A stretch of 10,822 bases of DNA from a bacterium. GTDB taxonomy: Bacteria > Bacteroidota > Bacteroidia > Cytophagales > Thermonemataceae. Positions 1-8,090 of this stretch are shown piece after piece; positions within the stretch are counted from its first letter, which is position 1; each line of letters opens with the position of its first letter. The notes below the pieces were generated by a model. That model did not search any database and was not told the DNA's origin. It was given only the letters and a program-made list of their open reading frames with translations. The position numbers were made by a program, and so were the translations under genes. The stretch is from contig JANYGM010000362.1 of NCBI GenBank assembly GCA_025362415.1, forward strand, positions 1 through 10,822, given 5' to 3'.

Positions 1-2495
1 ACAATACCTGCTCCACCATTACCTACAACTGCATCATAAGCATTGTCTATACCATCTCCATCTGTGTCATTACCAGTGGGAGCTATATAACCTGCTGTCG
101 TCTGACCTTCTATATTGTCTGGAATACCATCATTATCAGCATCAATATCCAAATAATTTGGAAGACCATTACTGTCTGTGTTTGGTAATACAAGTGGTCC
201 TGCAAGGGCATCTACTGTGTCTGACCAACCATCACTGCCTAATGTACCTGTGGCTATACCATTTGTATTGGCAATACCTGCCTCTGTTGCATCATTGATA
301 CCATCATTATCAGAATCCAAATCTAAGAAATTTGGACGAGGAGAACCATCAGCGTTATCATTTGGATAACTATCTGGCGCACCATTATTATTGGCATCTG
401 GTCCTGTAAGTATCAATGGAACGCCATTTGTGCCTGATGTTACAATACCATCAACCGCATCTGCAAAACCATCTTTGTCTATATCAACATAAACATCTAC
501 CAAACCATTATTATCAGCATCAACACCTCCAACTTCTATAATATCTGGAATACCATCATTATCAGAATCTAAATCTAAGAAATTTGGAATACCATCTCCA
601 TCAAAATCAGGTAAACCTAAGCCAGTACCAGAACTCGCACTACCTGTATTATTAGCATCAACATTTTGAGATAGCCCGTCTCCATCAGTATCCGTAAAAT
701 TATCAATAAAGCCATCTCCATTCGCATCTACACCTCCTGCTTCTACAACATCTGGAATACCATCATTATCAGAATCTAAATCAAGTTGGTTAATAACACC
801 ATCTCCATCAGTATCAAAAGCATCATTTACACCATCATTATTAGCATCTACAAAAACAGGTACGCCAACACCAGGAGTTGGGTCTAAGAAATTTGGACTA
901 CCATCTCCATCTGCATCTGCTAACGCATCAATGCCTCCACTTTCAAGTAAATCAGGTATCCCATCATTATCATCATCTAAATCACAAACAGGATTTACTG
1001 TATCTCCATCAGGAGTTTGGGTATAGTTAGGATTTTGTGGTGGTGCATAAAGAGAAATTGTACCACCAACAGCTCCATCTTGTGAGCCATTTCTAGTAGC
1101 ATCTGTATGTTGCCCACCTATACCACCATTTGAAACTAGGGTGATATTAGCTGGGAGAGTTGCTAAACTATATAACAACACCCCACCACCACCACCACCA
1201 CCAGGTCCGTGATAAGTATTAGTATTCAAATCCTGTCCATCACCACCATTAGTAAAAACAGTAACATTAGTTGAATAGTTGCGTGTATTTAAAACTACTG
1301 TTCCTCCAGCACCACCACCACCACCACCATCTGGTGCACCAACAGGATTTATTGGAATAGCATCAACACCACTAGCATCAATACTAAATGAATTTCCTAC
1401 AATTTGGTCAGAAAATATAATAACTATACCACCACCATTTGAAGGGGAATTTGGATTATCAGTAGTTCTAAAGCCAGCACCACCACCGCCACCTAAAAAC
1501 ACTTTATTACTAGGCAGAAAAGATGCTAAAGAAACACCACCTAGTCCTCCTGCATTTAGACCATTTACATTACACCATCTTTTTCCACCTTCTCCACCAA
1601 CACCAAAATTTGAACCACCACCACCACCAGAGTCGCCTGACACACCAGAACCACCACCATTTGCTCTTGGAGAACGCCCTCTATTTGTCAACAAATCCTC
1701 TATAACAATACCATTAGCTTTTGTAAAAGAGGAGTTATTGGTACTAGGATAGACGAATTGAGTGTTTGGGTTAATACTACAATTATCAGGAGTACCATTA
1801 AAAGTCATCTGATAACCAGTAAATCCTTTCCCAACAACATCTATATTGGCATTAAGGGTCAATACTGTTGTTTTTATTGCTACAACTCCACCTGTTTTAG
1901 TAACTTCGCTCCAATCTTGTGCTGTGAGTAATCCATTTACATTTGCACCAGTACTATAGTTTGGAATACCAACAACTTGTACAAATCCACTCACGTCATA
2001 GTTACGTGATAGCGGAAATTGAGCAGTTAAAACATTCCCTGCAATACTTTGAATAATAAAAAATTCATAATTACCTGCATTATTGATTGCTGTAATAGTA
2101 CCCGCTGTGGCAGTATTTGTAGTAATAATGTCAGCTCCTTTCATTTGAATAATGAGCGCAGTACCACCACTTGTAAATTGCGTCCCATCTGTTACTGTAA
2201 TTGTAGATGTGCAAGCAACTGCGCAAGGTGCGCAAACAGGAGTATTCACAGTCGTAACAGCTGAATAAGTGTTGACAATACCCGAAATATTCGTCTGAGC
2301 ATAAAATTTAAAAGGAAATATACTCAAAAGTATTATTCCAATTATTTGAAAAACGGGTAACTTAAAAAAATTCTGAGAGATTTGACATTTTAACTTATCA
2401 ACCCTAAGTGAACAAAATTTGCTTACTGTAGATGTCATAAAAAAAATCTCATCAGTACCGTTTAAAAAAATGGGTTTCCGTGTAATTTGTTTCAT
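1..2495 (-). CDS. Giant secreted glycine-rich protein with thrombospondin type 3-like calcium-binding repeats (3' end outside window)
   Basis: One frame stays open on the minus strand from an ATG at 2495 to the window edge (831 codons, no stop), so the C-terminus is missing. Residues ~46-68 form a hydrophobic segment ending FKFYAQ, which looks like a signal peptide with an unusually long N-region; an ATG at 2438 is an alternative start. Residues ~70-260 resemble an N-terminal module common in large Bacteroidota surface proteins. Residues ~278-435 are glycine-rich with runs of five to seven Gly. From ~505 to the edge come Asp-rich units (DxDxDGxxD type, with the core DSDNDGIPD) at ~505, 571, 636, 723 and 781, as in thrombospondin type 3 repeats that bind calcium and stiffen extracellular stalks. 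Such proteins usually end in a type IX secretion or gliding-associated sorting domain, which would lie outside. The role as surface adhesin or matrix protein is inferred. The frame and repeats are seen directly. Confidence 0.85.
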   Translation of the reverse strand, partial: MKQITRKPIFLNGTDEIFFMTSTVSKFCSLRVDKLKCQISQNFFKLPVFQIIGIILLSIFPFKFYAQTNISGIVNTYSAVTTVNTPVCAPCAVACTSTITVTDGTQFTSGGTALIIQMKGADIITTNTATAGTITAINNAGNYEFFIIQSIAGNVLTAQFPLSRNYDVSGFVQVVGIPNYSTGANVNGLLTAQDWSEVTKTGGVVAIKTTVLTLNANIDVVGKGFTGYQMTFNGTPDNCSINPNTQFVYPSTNNSSFTKANGIVIEDLLTNRGRSPRANGGGSGVSGDSGGGGGSNFGVGGEGGKRWCNVNGLNAGGLGGVSLASFLPSNKVFLGGGGGAGFRTTDNPNSPSNGGGIVIIFSDQIVGNSFSIDASGVDAIPINPVGAPDGGGGGGAGGTVVLNTRNYSTNVTVFTNGGDGQDLNTNTYHGPGGGGGGGVLLYSLATLPANITLVSNGGIGGQHTDATRNGSQDGAVGGTISLYAPPQNPNYTQTPDGDTVNPVCDLDDDNDGIPDLLESGGIDALADADGDGSPNFLDPTPGVGVPVFVDANNDGVNDAFDTDGDGVINQLDLDSDNDGIPDVVEAGGVDANGDGFIDNFTDTDGDGLSQNVDANNTGSASSGTGLGLPDFDGDGIPNFLDLDSDNDGIPDIIEVGGVDADNNGLVDVYVDIDKDGFADAVDGIVTSGTNGVPLILTGPDANNNGAPDSYPNDNADGSPRPNFLDLDSDNDGINDATEAGIANTNGIATGTLGSDGWSDTVDALAGPLVLPNTDSNGLPNYLDIDADNDGIPDNIEGQTTAGYIAPTGNDTDGDGIDNAYDAVVGNGGAGI

Positions 2496-2541
2496 TTGAT
2501 TTAATTTAATTTAATTGTTATTGAATATCCATTGTGGTTTG

Positions 2542-2581
2542 ATAGTGATATAACACCGCAAAATAGCAAGAAAATCACTAT
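2542..2581. repeat. Inverted repeat upstream of the giant surface-protein gene
   Basis: ATAGTGAT at 2542-2549 pairs with ATCACTAT at 2574-2581, a perfect 8-base inverted repeat with a 24-base spacer. It lies 47-86 bases before the ATG at 2495, where a promoter would be expected. No clean TAnnTTTG element was found here. It could be an operator, a leader hairpin or chance in AT-rich DNA. Confidence 0.3.
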
Positions 2582-2596
2582 TATTTTTTCTTACTC

Positions 2597-2635
2597 GGTG
2601 AATGTGCCTATATTCTAGGTGAATTTCAGGTGAAT
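2597..2635. promoter_or_regulatory. Three GGTGAAT direct repeats at helical-turn spacing
   Basis: GGTGAAT begins at 2597, 2618 and 2629, so the copies are 21 and 11 bases apart, about two turns and one turn of DNA. Read toward the downstream minus-strand gene they are ATTCACC, 100-140 bases before its start. Same-face direct repeats of this kind are typical of activator binding sites. The activator is unknown and the role is inferred. Confidence 0.35.
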
Positions 2636-2740
2636 GATTTTATAAAAGCTTTACTAATGGGTATTTTGATTAGTTTTCGCAATTATACGAAGTTTATATT
2701 TTATAAGCAAATTTTTCTTAACCTTTACTGACTTTTTATT

Positions 2741-2787
2741 AAAAAAGCAAAAGGGTTTCTCTTTTCAGAGAAACCCTTTTGCTTTTG
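2741..2787 (-). terminator. Strong rho-independent terminator behind the ompA-like gene
   Basis: A perfect 15-base inverted repeat (2747-2761 with 2768-2782, extendable by one pair) closes a short loop. Read on the minus strand it is followed by six T and then AATAAAAAG. It lies just after the stop codon at 2811 and should end that transcript. The flanking A-tract means it may also work from the other side. Confidence 0.9.
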
Positions 2788-2810
2788 GTTTTTGTAATCT
2801 TCAATAAAGA

Positions 2811-4316
2811 TTATTTACCTTTACCTTTCAAAGGAATTACTTTAGTAACTGCTTTTTCCAATGTAATTTCTACACGACGGTTTTCAGCCTGTCCTTCTTT
2901 AGTTTTGTTGTTTGCTTTTGGTTTAGCAGAACCATAACCAACAGCTTTCAAACGTTTTGCATTAACACCTTTGCTAGCAATATATTTAACAACTGCATTA
3001 GCACGTTTTTGAGAAAGAGCTTTGTTTGTTACAGGGTTACCTACATTATCTGTGTGTCCTTCAATAGCAAATTTAGCTTCTGGGAACTCATTCATTACGC
3101 CAGCAACTTGGTCAAGTGAACTGAAAGACTCAGGTCTGATAATGTCTTTACCAGTTTCAAATTGGATACTCTTAGCAAGAGATTTCAATATTTCTACTGC
3201 CTCATCTTGTGTTTTTGGACAACCGTGCTTGTCTGTTCCTGGATTTTTCTCTCCTTTTACATCTGGGCATTTGTCATCTTTATCAGCAACACCATCACCA
3301 TCTCTATCTGGGCAACCCATAAGTGCCGCAGAACCAGCTTCAGTTGGACAAGCATCATCACCATCAGCAATACCATCACCATCTTTATCTGGGCAACCTT
3401 GAAGTGCAGCTACACCAGCTTCAGTTGGACATTTGTCATCTGGGTCAGCAATACCATCACCATCTGTATCAGCACAACCACCAAAAGCAGCAACACCTTT
3501 TACATCTGGGCATTTGTCATCTTTATCAGCAATACCGTCACCATCTCTATCTGGGCAACCCATCATTTCTTTTGTACCTGCTTCTGTTGGACAAGCATCA
3601 TCAGCATCAGCAATACCATCATTATCTTGGTCAGGACAACCCATCAATTCTTTTTTACCTGGAACTTCTGGACATTTATCTTTCTTATCAGAAACACCAT
3701 CTTTGTCAGTATCTTTGTCAGTACCTAGACGGAAACGAAGACCAGCATTGTGGTTAAAATAAACCGCAGGACCATTACCACCAAATGAATTTACTTTTGG
3801 AGATAAAGGCATAGCATTGTAAGTAGATTGTAGATAGAAACCAGCACCTTCTGAGAACCAGAAATTAATACCAAGTCCACCACCAACACTACCATAAGAA
3901 ACTTTTTCTACATCGTGCAAACCAGCTTGAACAATTGCATAAGGATCAACAGCTGCTGCTTCTTGTTTGAAAAGTGGCATAAAGTGCAATTGCGCACCTA
4001 CTTGACCAAATGTAGAAAGAGAACTACCTTGTCTCGCTACTGTAGAACCAGGATTAGCAATGTTTGGTGCAGTTAGTGATACCATTTTCTTAGCATCAGT
4101 AAGCGTAAAATTGCCCGCCAAAGTAAGGTAAGGAGCTAAACGGTAACCGACAGTAACACCAGCACCAGTATTCCAGTGCGTAGTCTGGTCGCCTGTTCCA
4201 ATGTAAGGTGTACGGAAATCCATTGCTGAATAATGGAAGCCTACGCTCCAAGGGCTTTGCGCACGTGATGTGAACGCTGCGAATAAGAGAGCTACAATAA
4301 ATATAGATTTCTTCAT
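2811..4316 (-). CDS. OmpA-family outer-membrane protein with TSP3 repeats
   Basis: 501 residues. Residues 1-20 are a signal peptide (MKKSIFIVALLFAAF..AQ). Residues ~21-197 look like a small outer-membrane beta-barrel with alternating aromatic strands. Residues ~199-355 hold six thrombospondin type 3 units of the form DxDGDGxxDxxDxCP, each ending in Cys-Pro, a calcium-binding periplasmic linker. Residues ~375-490 are the OmpA C-terminal domain, with GHTDN (Asp423) and SQKRA (Arg438) spaced like the known diaminopimelate-binding Asp/Arg pair, and a closing NRRVEI. The protein should span the outer membrane and hold it to peptidoglycan. The basic tail KGKGK is unusual. The start is the only ATG that keeps the signal peptide. 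The gene is its own transcription unit, with a TAATTTTG promoter element 45 bases upstream and a strong terminator downstream. The family assignment is firm; any special function is not known. Confidence 0.95.
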   Translation of the reverse strand: MKKSIFIVALLFAAFTSRAQSPWSVGFHYSAMDFRTPYIGTGDQTTHWNTGAGVTVGYRLAPYLTLAGNFTLTDAKKMVSLTAPNIANPGSTVARQGSSLSTFGQVGAQLHFMPLFKQEAAAVDPYAIVQAGLHDVEKVSYGSVGGGLGINFWFSEGAGFYLQSTYNAMPLSPKVNSFGGNGPAVYFNHNAGLRFRLGTDKDTDKDGVSDKKDKCPEVPGKKELMGCPDQDNDGIADADDACPTEAGTKEMMGCPDRDGDGIADKDDKCPDVKGVAAFGGCADTDGDGIADPDDKCPTEAGVAALQGCPDKDGDGIADGDDACPTEAGSAALMGCPDRDGDGVADKDDKCPDVKGEKNPGTDKHGCPKTQDEAVEILKSLAKSIQFETGKDIIRPESFSSLDQVAGVMNEFPEAKFAIEGHTDNVGNPVTNKALSQKRANAVVKYIASKGVNAKRLKAVGYGSAKPKANNKTKEGQAENRRVEITLEKAVTKVIPLKGKGK

Positions 4317-4360
4317 AAAAATAAGGGTTTGTTTTTTAAGTTTACAGTCTTAATGTTTCG

Positions 4361-4368
4361 CAAAATTA
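4361..4368 (-). promoter_or_regulatory. Bacteroidota -7 promoter element for the ompA-like gene
   Basis: On the minus strand this is TAATTTTG, an exact match to the TAnnTTTG consensus of the Bacteroidota primary sigma factor. The -33 region 19 bases upstream is only a T-rich partial match. A start a few bases downstream would give a leader of about 35-40 bases. Confidence 0.5.
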
Positions 4369-4423
4369 TACTAAATATTCACAATATAAAAGAAAATGTA
4401 AAAAAACTTTACAAATAAATCAT

Positions 4424-4481
4424 TATTAAAAAATTATGCTTATTTAAAATATTGATTATCAGTATTTTACAAGCATAATTT
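4424..4481 (-). terminator. Long two-part hairpin, probable terminator of mscL
   Basis: An outer 11-base perfect inverted repeat (4431-4441 with 4471-4481) and an inner 9-base stem (4446-4454 with 4460-4468, one G-T pair) around a 5-base loop form one 51-base hairpin. Read on the minus strand, the outer arm runs into six T. It lies about 95 bases past the mscL stop and just before the promoter of the next gene, as expected for a terminator between two units. Confidence 0.65.
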
Positions 4482-4576
4482 ATTTTATGCAAAAAATTTG
4501 TTTAGTTAATATTTTTCAAAATATTGGTAATATTTTATATTTTTTGACTTATTATTTGTTTTTTTGTTCCAAAACT

Positions 4577-4978
4577 TTACTTGTTTTTTAATAATTCTTT
4601 AATTTCCATCAAAAGTTTTTCTTGAGTGGTTGGTTCTACTGGTGCAGGCGCAGGTTCAACAGCTTTCATTTTGTTCATAGCTTTGATAACAAGGAACATC
4701 ACAAATGCTACAATCAAAAACTCTATCGTAACCGTAATAAATGTACCATATTTAATAGATACTTCAGCAACTGTTTCCTTACCATTTACAATTACAGCAT
4801 CTTTTAATGGGAGTGTCCAAGCTTTAAGATCTTTGCCCTGAATCATACCTACAATAGGCATTATCATACCCTCAATAAAAGCATTAGTAACTTTTGTAAA
4901 AGCTGCTCCCATCACGAAAGCCACTGCCAAATCAATGAGGTTACCCTTCATTGCAAACTCTTTGAACTCTTTTAGCAT
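4577..4978 (-). CDS. mscL: Large-conductance mechanosensitive channel MscL
   Basis: 133 residues, close to the 136 of E. coli MscL. The family's N-terminal amphipathic helix and first membrane segment are clear: MLKEFKEFAMKGNLIDLAVA, then GAAFTKV and IMPIVG (TM1 ~14-45). A short periplasmic loop (~46-76) leads to TM2 (~78-102, with IEFLIVAFVMFLVIKAMNK). The Pro/Ala-rich linker (EPAPAPVEP) and C-terminal helix QEKLLMEIKELLK are also typical. The protein forms a pentameric pore in the inner membrane that opens under high tension and releases solutes during hypo-osmotic shock. The gene stands alone with a good promoter at 5051-5080 and a hairpin terminator downstream. The start is the only ATG that gives the complete conserved N-terminal helix. 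Confidence 0.98.
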   Translation of the reverse strand: MLKEFKEFAMKGNLIDLAVAFVMGAAFTKVTNAFIEGMIMPIVGMIQGKDLKAWTLPLKDAVIVNGKETVAEVSIKYGTFITVTIEFLIVAFVMFLVIKAMNKMKAVEPAPAPVEPTTQEKLLMEIKELLKNK

Positions 4979-5050
4979 AAATTAGAAATTAAAATTTTGA
5001 AATAATTGGTTGAAAATTGTTAGTTATCTCTCCTATTTTCAAATGATTTG

Positions 5051-5080
5051 CAAACTTATATCAAAAAAGTTAAAAACCAA
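5051..5080 (-). promoter_or_regulatory. Bacteroidota-type promoter of mscL
   Basis: On the minus strand TTG (5080-5078) is followed by a 19-base spacer and TAAGTTTG (5058-5051). This fits the TTG / TAnnTTTG layout with the usual spacing. The leader to the ATG at 4978 would be about 65-70 bases. This is the best promoter match in the window. Confidence 0.65.
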
Positions 5081-5296
5081 CTATTTTAACAGAAAATATT
5101 TTATTTATTGTAGCAATAGCTTACATTTACGCCACCTAAGTAATTGTGAATTGTGAGTTAAATACAAAATATCTATAATCAGTTCATTAATGTATCATTT
5201 TGACATTATCATAACATAAACTAGTTAGAAAACCTACGTAGAGAAATTTACTTACACCTTATTCACTACATTTTTTCTTTTTTCAATATTTAATAT

Positions 5297-7318
5297 ATGA
5301 ATATCATCAAATATAAAAAGGATTTTTTATTAGAACTCAAACATTATCAAATAGTTATGTTTGATACAAATGGTTTTTTGATAGATAGTTGTGATAGTAT
5401 TTTCCCCTTACAATATCTCAAAAACCAAAATATATATGAAACATTCTTTTTTTTAGATGGTATGCAAGATATTTTTAACGACCTGCAAGCACCTTTAATA
5501 TTGCCTTTAATGCGCCCTAATATTGTTGATTTTGAAGATAGAATTTTTAATTTTACCTTCAAAAAAGAGGACGTTAATTATATTGATGATGCCAATAATA
5601 CAGGAAATAATAAAACTTTAAACAAATCTCTAAATATTATTTGGATTATTGAAGACATTACAGAAACCTCTTCACGACAACAAGAAATACAGCAAGAAAG
5701 CCGTGTAGCGCAAATTAGTAAGGAATTTTTGGAAATTAAAAACTTCAATATCTCCCTTGAAAATAAACTTTTGGAACTCAAAAATACAGAGTTAGAACGA
5801 GCAAAAGCATTTAAAAATCACTTTTTCTCGCAAGTGAGCCACGAACTACGCACACCTATACAAGGTGTGGTAGGGCTTTCCGAAATTTTACTTAAAAACA
5901 CACCTATTCCAACACAAGTGGAATATTTGAAGGCTTTGGTAAGCTCTGCCAAACATTTAGAAATTATTTTGAATGATATTTTGGATTATTCTAAGCTAGA
6001 AGCGGGCAAAATGACTTTAGAAAATGTTAATTTTAATCTTTCTGAAACGCTCCAAAATATCAAATTATCTCTTCTAAATGTACTTCAAACAAAAAAACTT
6101 AATTTTGAAGTACATATTTCTCCGCAAATACCTGCATATGTGTCAGGTGATAGCACACGTATTACACAAATTTTGTATAATCTTATTTCTAATGCTATCA
6201 AATTTACAGAAAAAGGTAGCATTAAAGTTAGTATTGAGCTTTTATACTACGAGAAAGCAACACAAAAAAATCATATTTTGATAGGAATTGCAGATACTGG
6301 GATAGGCATAAGTGAAAATAAATTACCTACACTTTTTACGCCTTACACACAAGCAGAAAATGAAACTTTTAGGCTTTTTGGCGGAACTGGGCTAGGTCTT
6401 AGCATTGTAAAAGAACTTATAGAACTTCAAAATGGGAGTATTGAAGTAGAAAGCGTGCTAGAAAAAGGGACAACTTTTTGGCTAACTTTACCGCTCAAAA
6501 ATGCTACTTTTTTATCTGAAGAAGTAAAAACTATCAATCCTCTTGCTGGAAAAACAGTTTTGGTGGCTGATGATAGCCCTGTGAGTGTTTTGTATCTCAA
6601 AAAAATACTGCTTGATGCAGGTTGCAACGTGGATACAGTAAGCACAGGGCAACAAATTATTGATGCTATTGCACAAAATACCACAAAAAATACTGAAAAA
6701 ATAAAGTATGATATTTTGATTACAGACTTGCAAATGCCCGAGAAAACAGGGCTTCAAGCTATTGAATACATCAGAAATACCGCTCAAATCAATAAAAACA
6801 CTTTGCCTATTGTGGTTTTGAGTGGAAGTTATGTGATTGATAATGAGGTGCTTGAAAATAAAGAAGATTGGCAAGAAAAATATATCAATGCCTTTCTACA
6901 AAAGCCCGTTTCAAATACTAAACTTATTGAAACACTTACAAATATCCTACATAAAGATATTGAAAATATGCCTTTAAAATGGGTGAATTTGCAAAATTTA
7001 CAAAATATTACAGCTGGTGATGATGTTTTTTTGGCAGAAATGTTATTTTCTTGCTTAGAAAATGCCCAAATAGAACTCTCACAAATGAGCCTTCTTAGTG
7101 AAAATAAAAATTGGTCTGACCTCAAAAAACTCACCCACAAAATACGCCCAACTGCTATAATGTTTGGTAATCAGCAATTTATAGAACTGATTTTGAGGAT
7201 AGAAACCATTATCAAACAGAAAAGTAACTACGAAAAAGTCCCAATGATTATGGACAATCTTCACGAAATTTTTGAAAATATAGCCACAGAAATCAAAAAA
7301 ATTATTCTAGGTTTGTAA
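5297..7318 (+). CDS. Soluble hybrid histidine kinase (PAS-like, HisKA, HATPase, receiver, HPt)
   Basis: 673 residues, no membrane segment, so a cytoplasmic sensor is expected. Residues ~15-122 resemble a PAS fold (IVMFDTNGFLIDS to WIIEDITE); ~123-172 are a coiled coil. HisKA has the H-box SHELRTP with phospho-acceptor His182. HATPase_c has the N-box NLISNAIKFT (Asn299), G1 ADTGIG (Asp333) and G2 GGTGLG (362-367). The receiver (~418-552) has Asp425/Asp426, phospho-acceptor Asp477 in DILITDLQMP, Ser509 and Lys536. A C-terminal HPt domain (~565-673) has His614 in HKIRPTAIMFG, where the usual HxLKG reads HKIRP. All residues needed for a four-step phosphorelay are present. The final target is not encoded next door, so the kinase is an orphan and must signal to a response regulator elsewhere. 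The ligand is unknown. The 318 bases upstream hold the mscL promoter on the other strand but no convincing plus-strand promoter. Confidence 0.95.
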   Translation: MNIIKYKKDFLLELKHYQIVMFDTNGFLIDSCDSIFPLQYLKNQNIYETFFFLDGMQDIFNDLQAPLILPLMRPNIVDFEDRIFNFTFKKEDVNYIDDANNTGNNKTLNKSLNIIWIIEDITETSSRQQEIQQESRVAQISKEFLEIKNFNISLENKLLELKNTELERAKAFKNHFFSQVSHELRTPIQGVVGLSEILLKNTPIPTQVEYLKALVSSAKHLEIILNDILDYSKLEAGKMTLENVNFNLSETLQNIKLSLLNVLQTKKLNFEVHISPQIPAYVSGDSTRITQILYNLISNAIKFTEKGSIKVSIELLYYEKATQKNHILIGIADTGIGISENKLPTLFTPYTQAENETFRLFGGTGLGLSIVKELIELQNGSIEVESVLEKGTTFWLTLPLKNATFLSEEVKTINPLAGKTVLVADDSPVSVLYLKKILLDAGCNVDTVSTGQQIIDAIAQNTTKNTEKIKYDILITDLQMPEKTGLQAIEYIRNTAQINKNTLPIVVLSGSYVIDNEVLENKEDWQEKYINAFLQKPVSNTKLIETLTNILHKDIENMPLKWVNLQNLQNITAGDDVFLAEMLFSCLENAQIELSQMSLLSENKNWSDLKKLTHKIRPTAIMFGNQQFIELILRIETIIKQKSNYEKVPMIMDNLHEIFENIATEIKKIILGL

Positions 7319-8002
7319 TAAAAACTAAATAGTTTAATCTTTTATTTTTATAATAATTTAATAATCAAAACTTTAACATTATTATTTCGTAACTATTAAC
7401 TTGCCTTCTTCCTATGAAATGCAGTATAAATGTATTTTTATACATTAAAACTAGTATTATCTTAGCATACAGAAATTAAAAAATATACACTACCAAAAAC
7501 CTTATTAGCACTCTCTAAATAAAATAAACATTTTGTTACACACTACCTATAAAGAAAAAACCACTTTAAAACGTATTTTAAAGTGGTTTTTTTTGGGCAT
7601 AGTGCTCCCACCTGCATTAAAATAAAAATAAAAAAACTACTCAAAAATACTTTAAAAGTTATTTTTATTTTTTGTCTGCATCTTTTTACATTCCTATTTT
7701 TTACAACAAAAACATAAAAACCTATTCTATTGCCTGCAAATAGTGTTTTTAGTGAAATACCAGCAATAAAATAATACCATAAAAATAAGCTCCAAAATAT
7801 CACACAAAATAATCAAAAACAAATCTCAATTATTTTACTTAAATATTGATTTTTCTGCGAAATATTTACGCAATTTTGCATCAGAAAAAACAGAAAAGCT
7901 ATAAATATGAAAAAAATAAAGCGCAAAATTATAAAAAAAACCTATACTGATAATCAATGAGTTATAAAAAAAATGAAAATAAACACAGAAATTTTTATTT
8001 TG
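7319..8002. other. Long AT-rich gap without a convincing gene
   Basis: Between the kinase stop and the 8091 cassette are about 770 bases with very low GC. The only longer open frame (7803-7543, minus, 86 codons) runs through the terminator hairpin at 7561-7586 and has no recognisable domain, so it was not called. Visible structure is that terminator, a small hairpin (AATGTAT / ATACATT at 7429-7446) without a T-run, and related GCAATTTTGC / GCGCAAAATT patches near 7870-7930. A small RNA cannot be excluded. Confidence 0.6.
7555..7594 (+). terminator. Rho-independent terminator, possibly bidirectional
   Basis: CCACTTTAAAA (7561-7571) pairs with TTTTAAAGTGG (7576-7586) around the loop CGTA; six flanking A (7555-7560) and eight T (7587-7594) extend the stem. 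On the plus strand the eight T form a strong release tract. It lies about 240 bases behind the kinase stop, farther than usual, so an extra small transcript between them is possible. Confidence 0.75.
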
Positions 8003-8046
8003 ACCCCCCTGTTTTTGTATATATATATGAGGGGGTACTATATTTT
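8003..8046 (+). promoter_or_regulatory. Promoter inside a C-run/G-run inverted repeat (likely operator)
   Basis: TTTG at 8014-8017, a 21-base spacer and TATATTTT at 8039-8046 (7 of 8 to TAnnTTTG) make a plausible promoter for the genes starting at 8091. ACCCCC (8003-8008, followed by one more C) and GGGGGT (8031-8036) form an inverted repeat flanking the -33 element and the alternating TA tract. Such G/C runs stand out sharply here. Repression by a dimeric regulator is inferred. Confidence 0.5.
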
Positions 8047-8090
8047 ACACTCTTTTACAAATCAAATAATTCACAACTAATCAAAACAAA

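Noticed and set aside
1279..1752. Proline-rich plus-strand frame of 157 codons
   Set aside because: It is the reverse complement of the polyglycine region of the minus-strand surface gene.
3022..3762. Several plus-strand frames with Ser/Pro, His or Ile/Trp-rich repeats
   Set aside because: All are antisense shadows of the repetitive TSP3 region of the OmpA-like gene.
4452..4464. 13-base match (ATTGATTATCAGT) with the reverse complement near 7945-7957
   Set aside because: A 13-base match is expected by chance in about 10 kb of AT-rich DNA, and this copy is explained by the mscL terminator hairpin.
4508..4525. AATATTTT / AAAATATT inverted repeat behind mscL
   Set aside because: It is purely A/T with a 2-base loop; the longer hairpin at 4431-4481 is a better terminator.
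7543..7803. 86-codon minus-strand frame with hydrophobic stretches
   Set aside because: Its 3' part is the terminator hairpin itself, the composition is that of AT-rich noncoding DNA, and no domain or plausible start context was seen.
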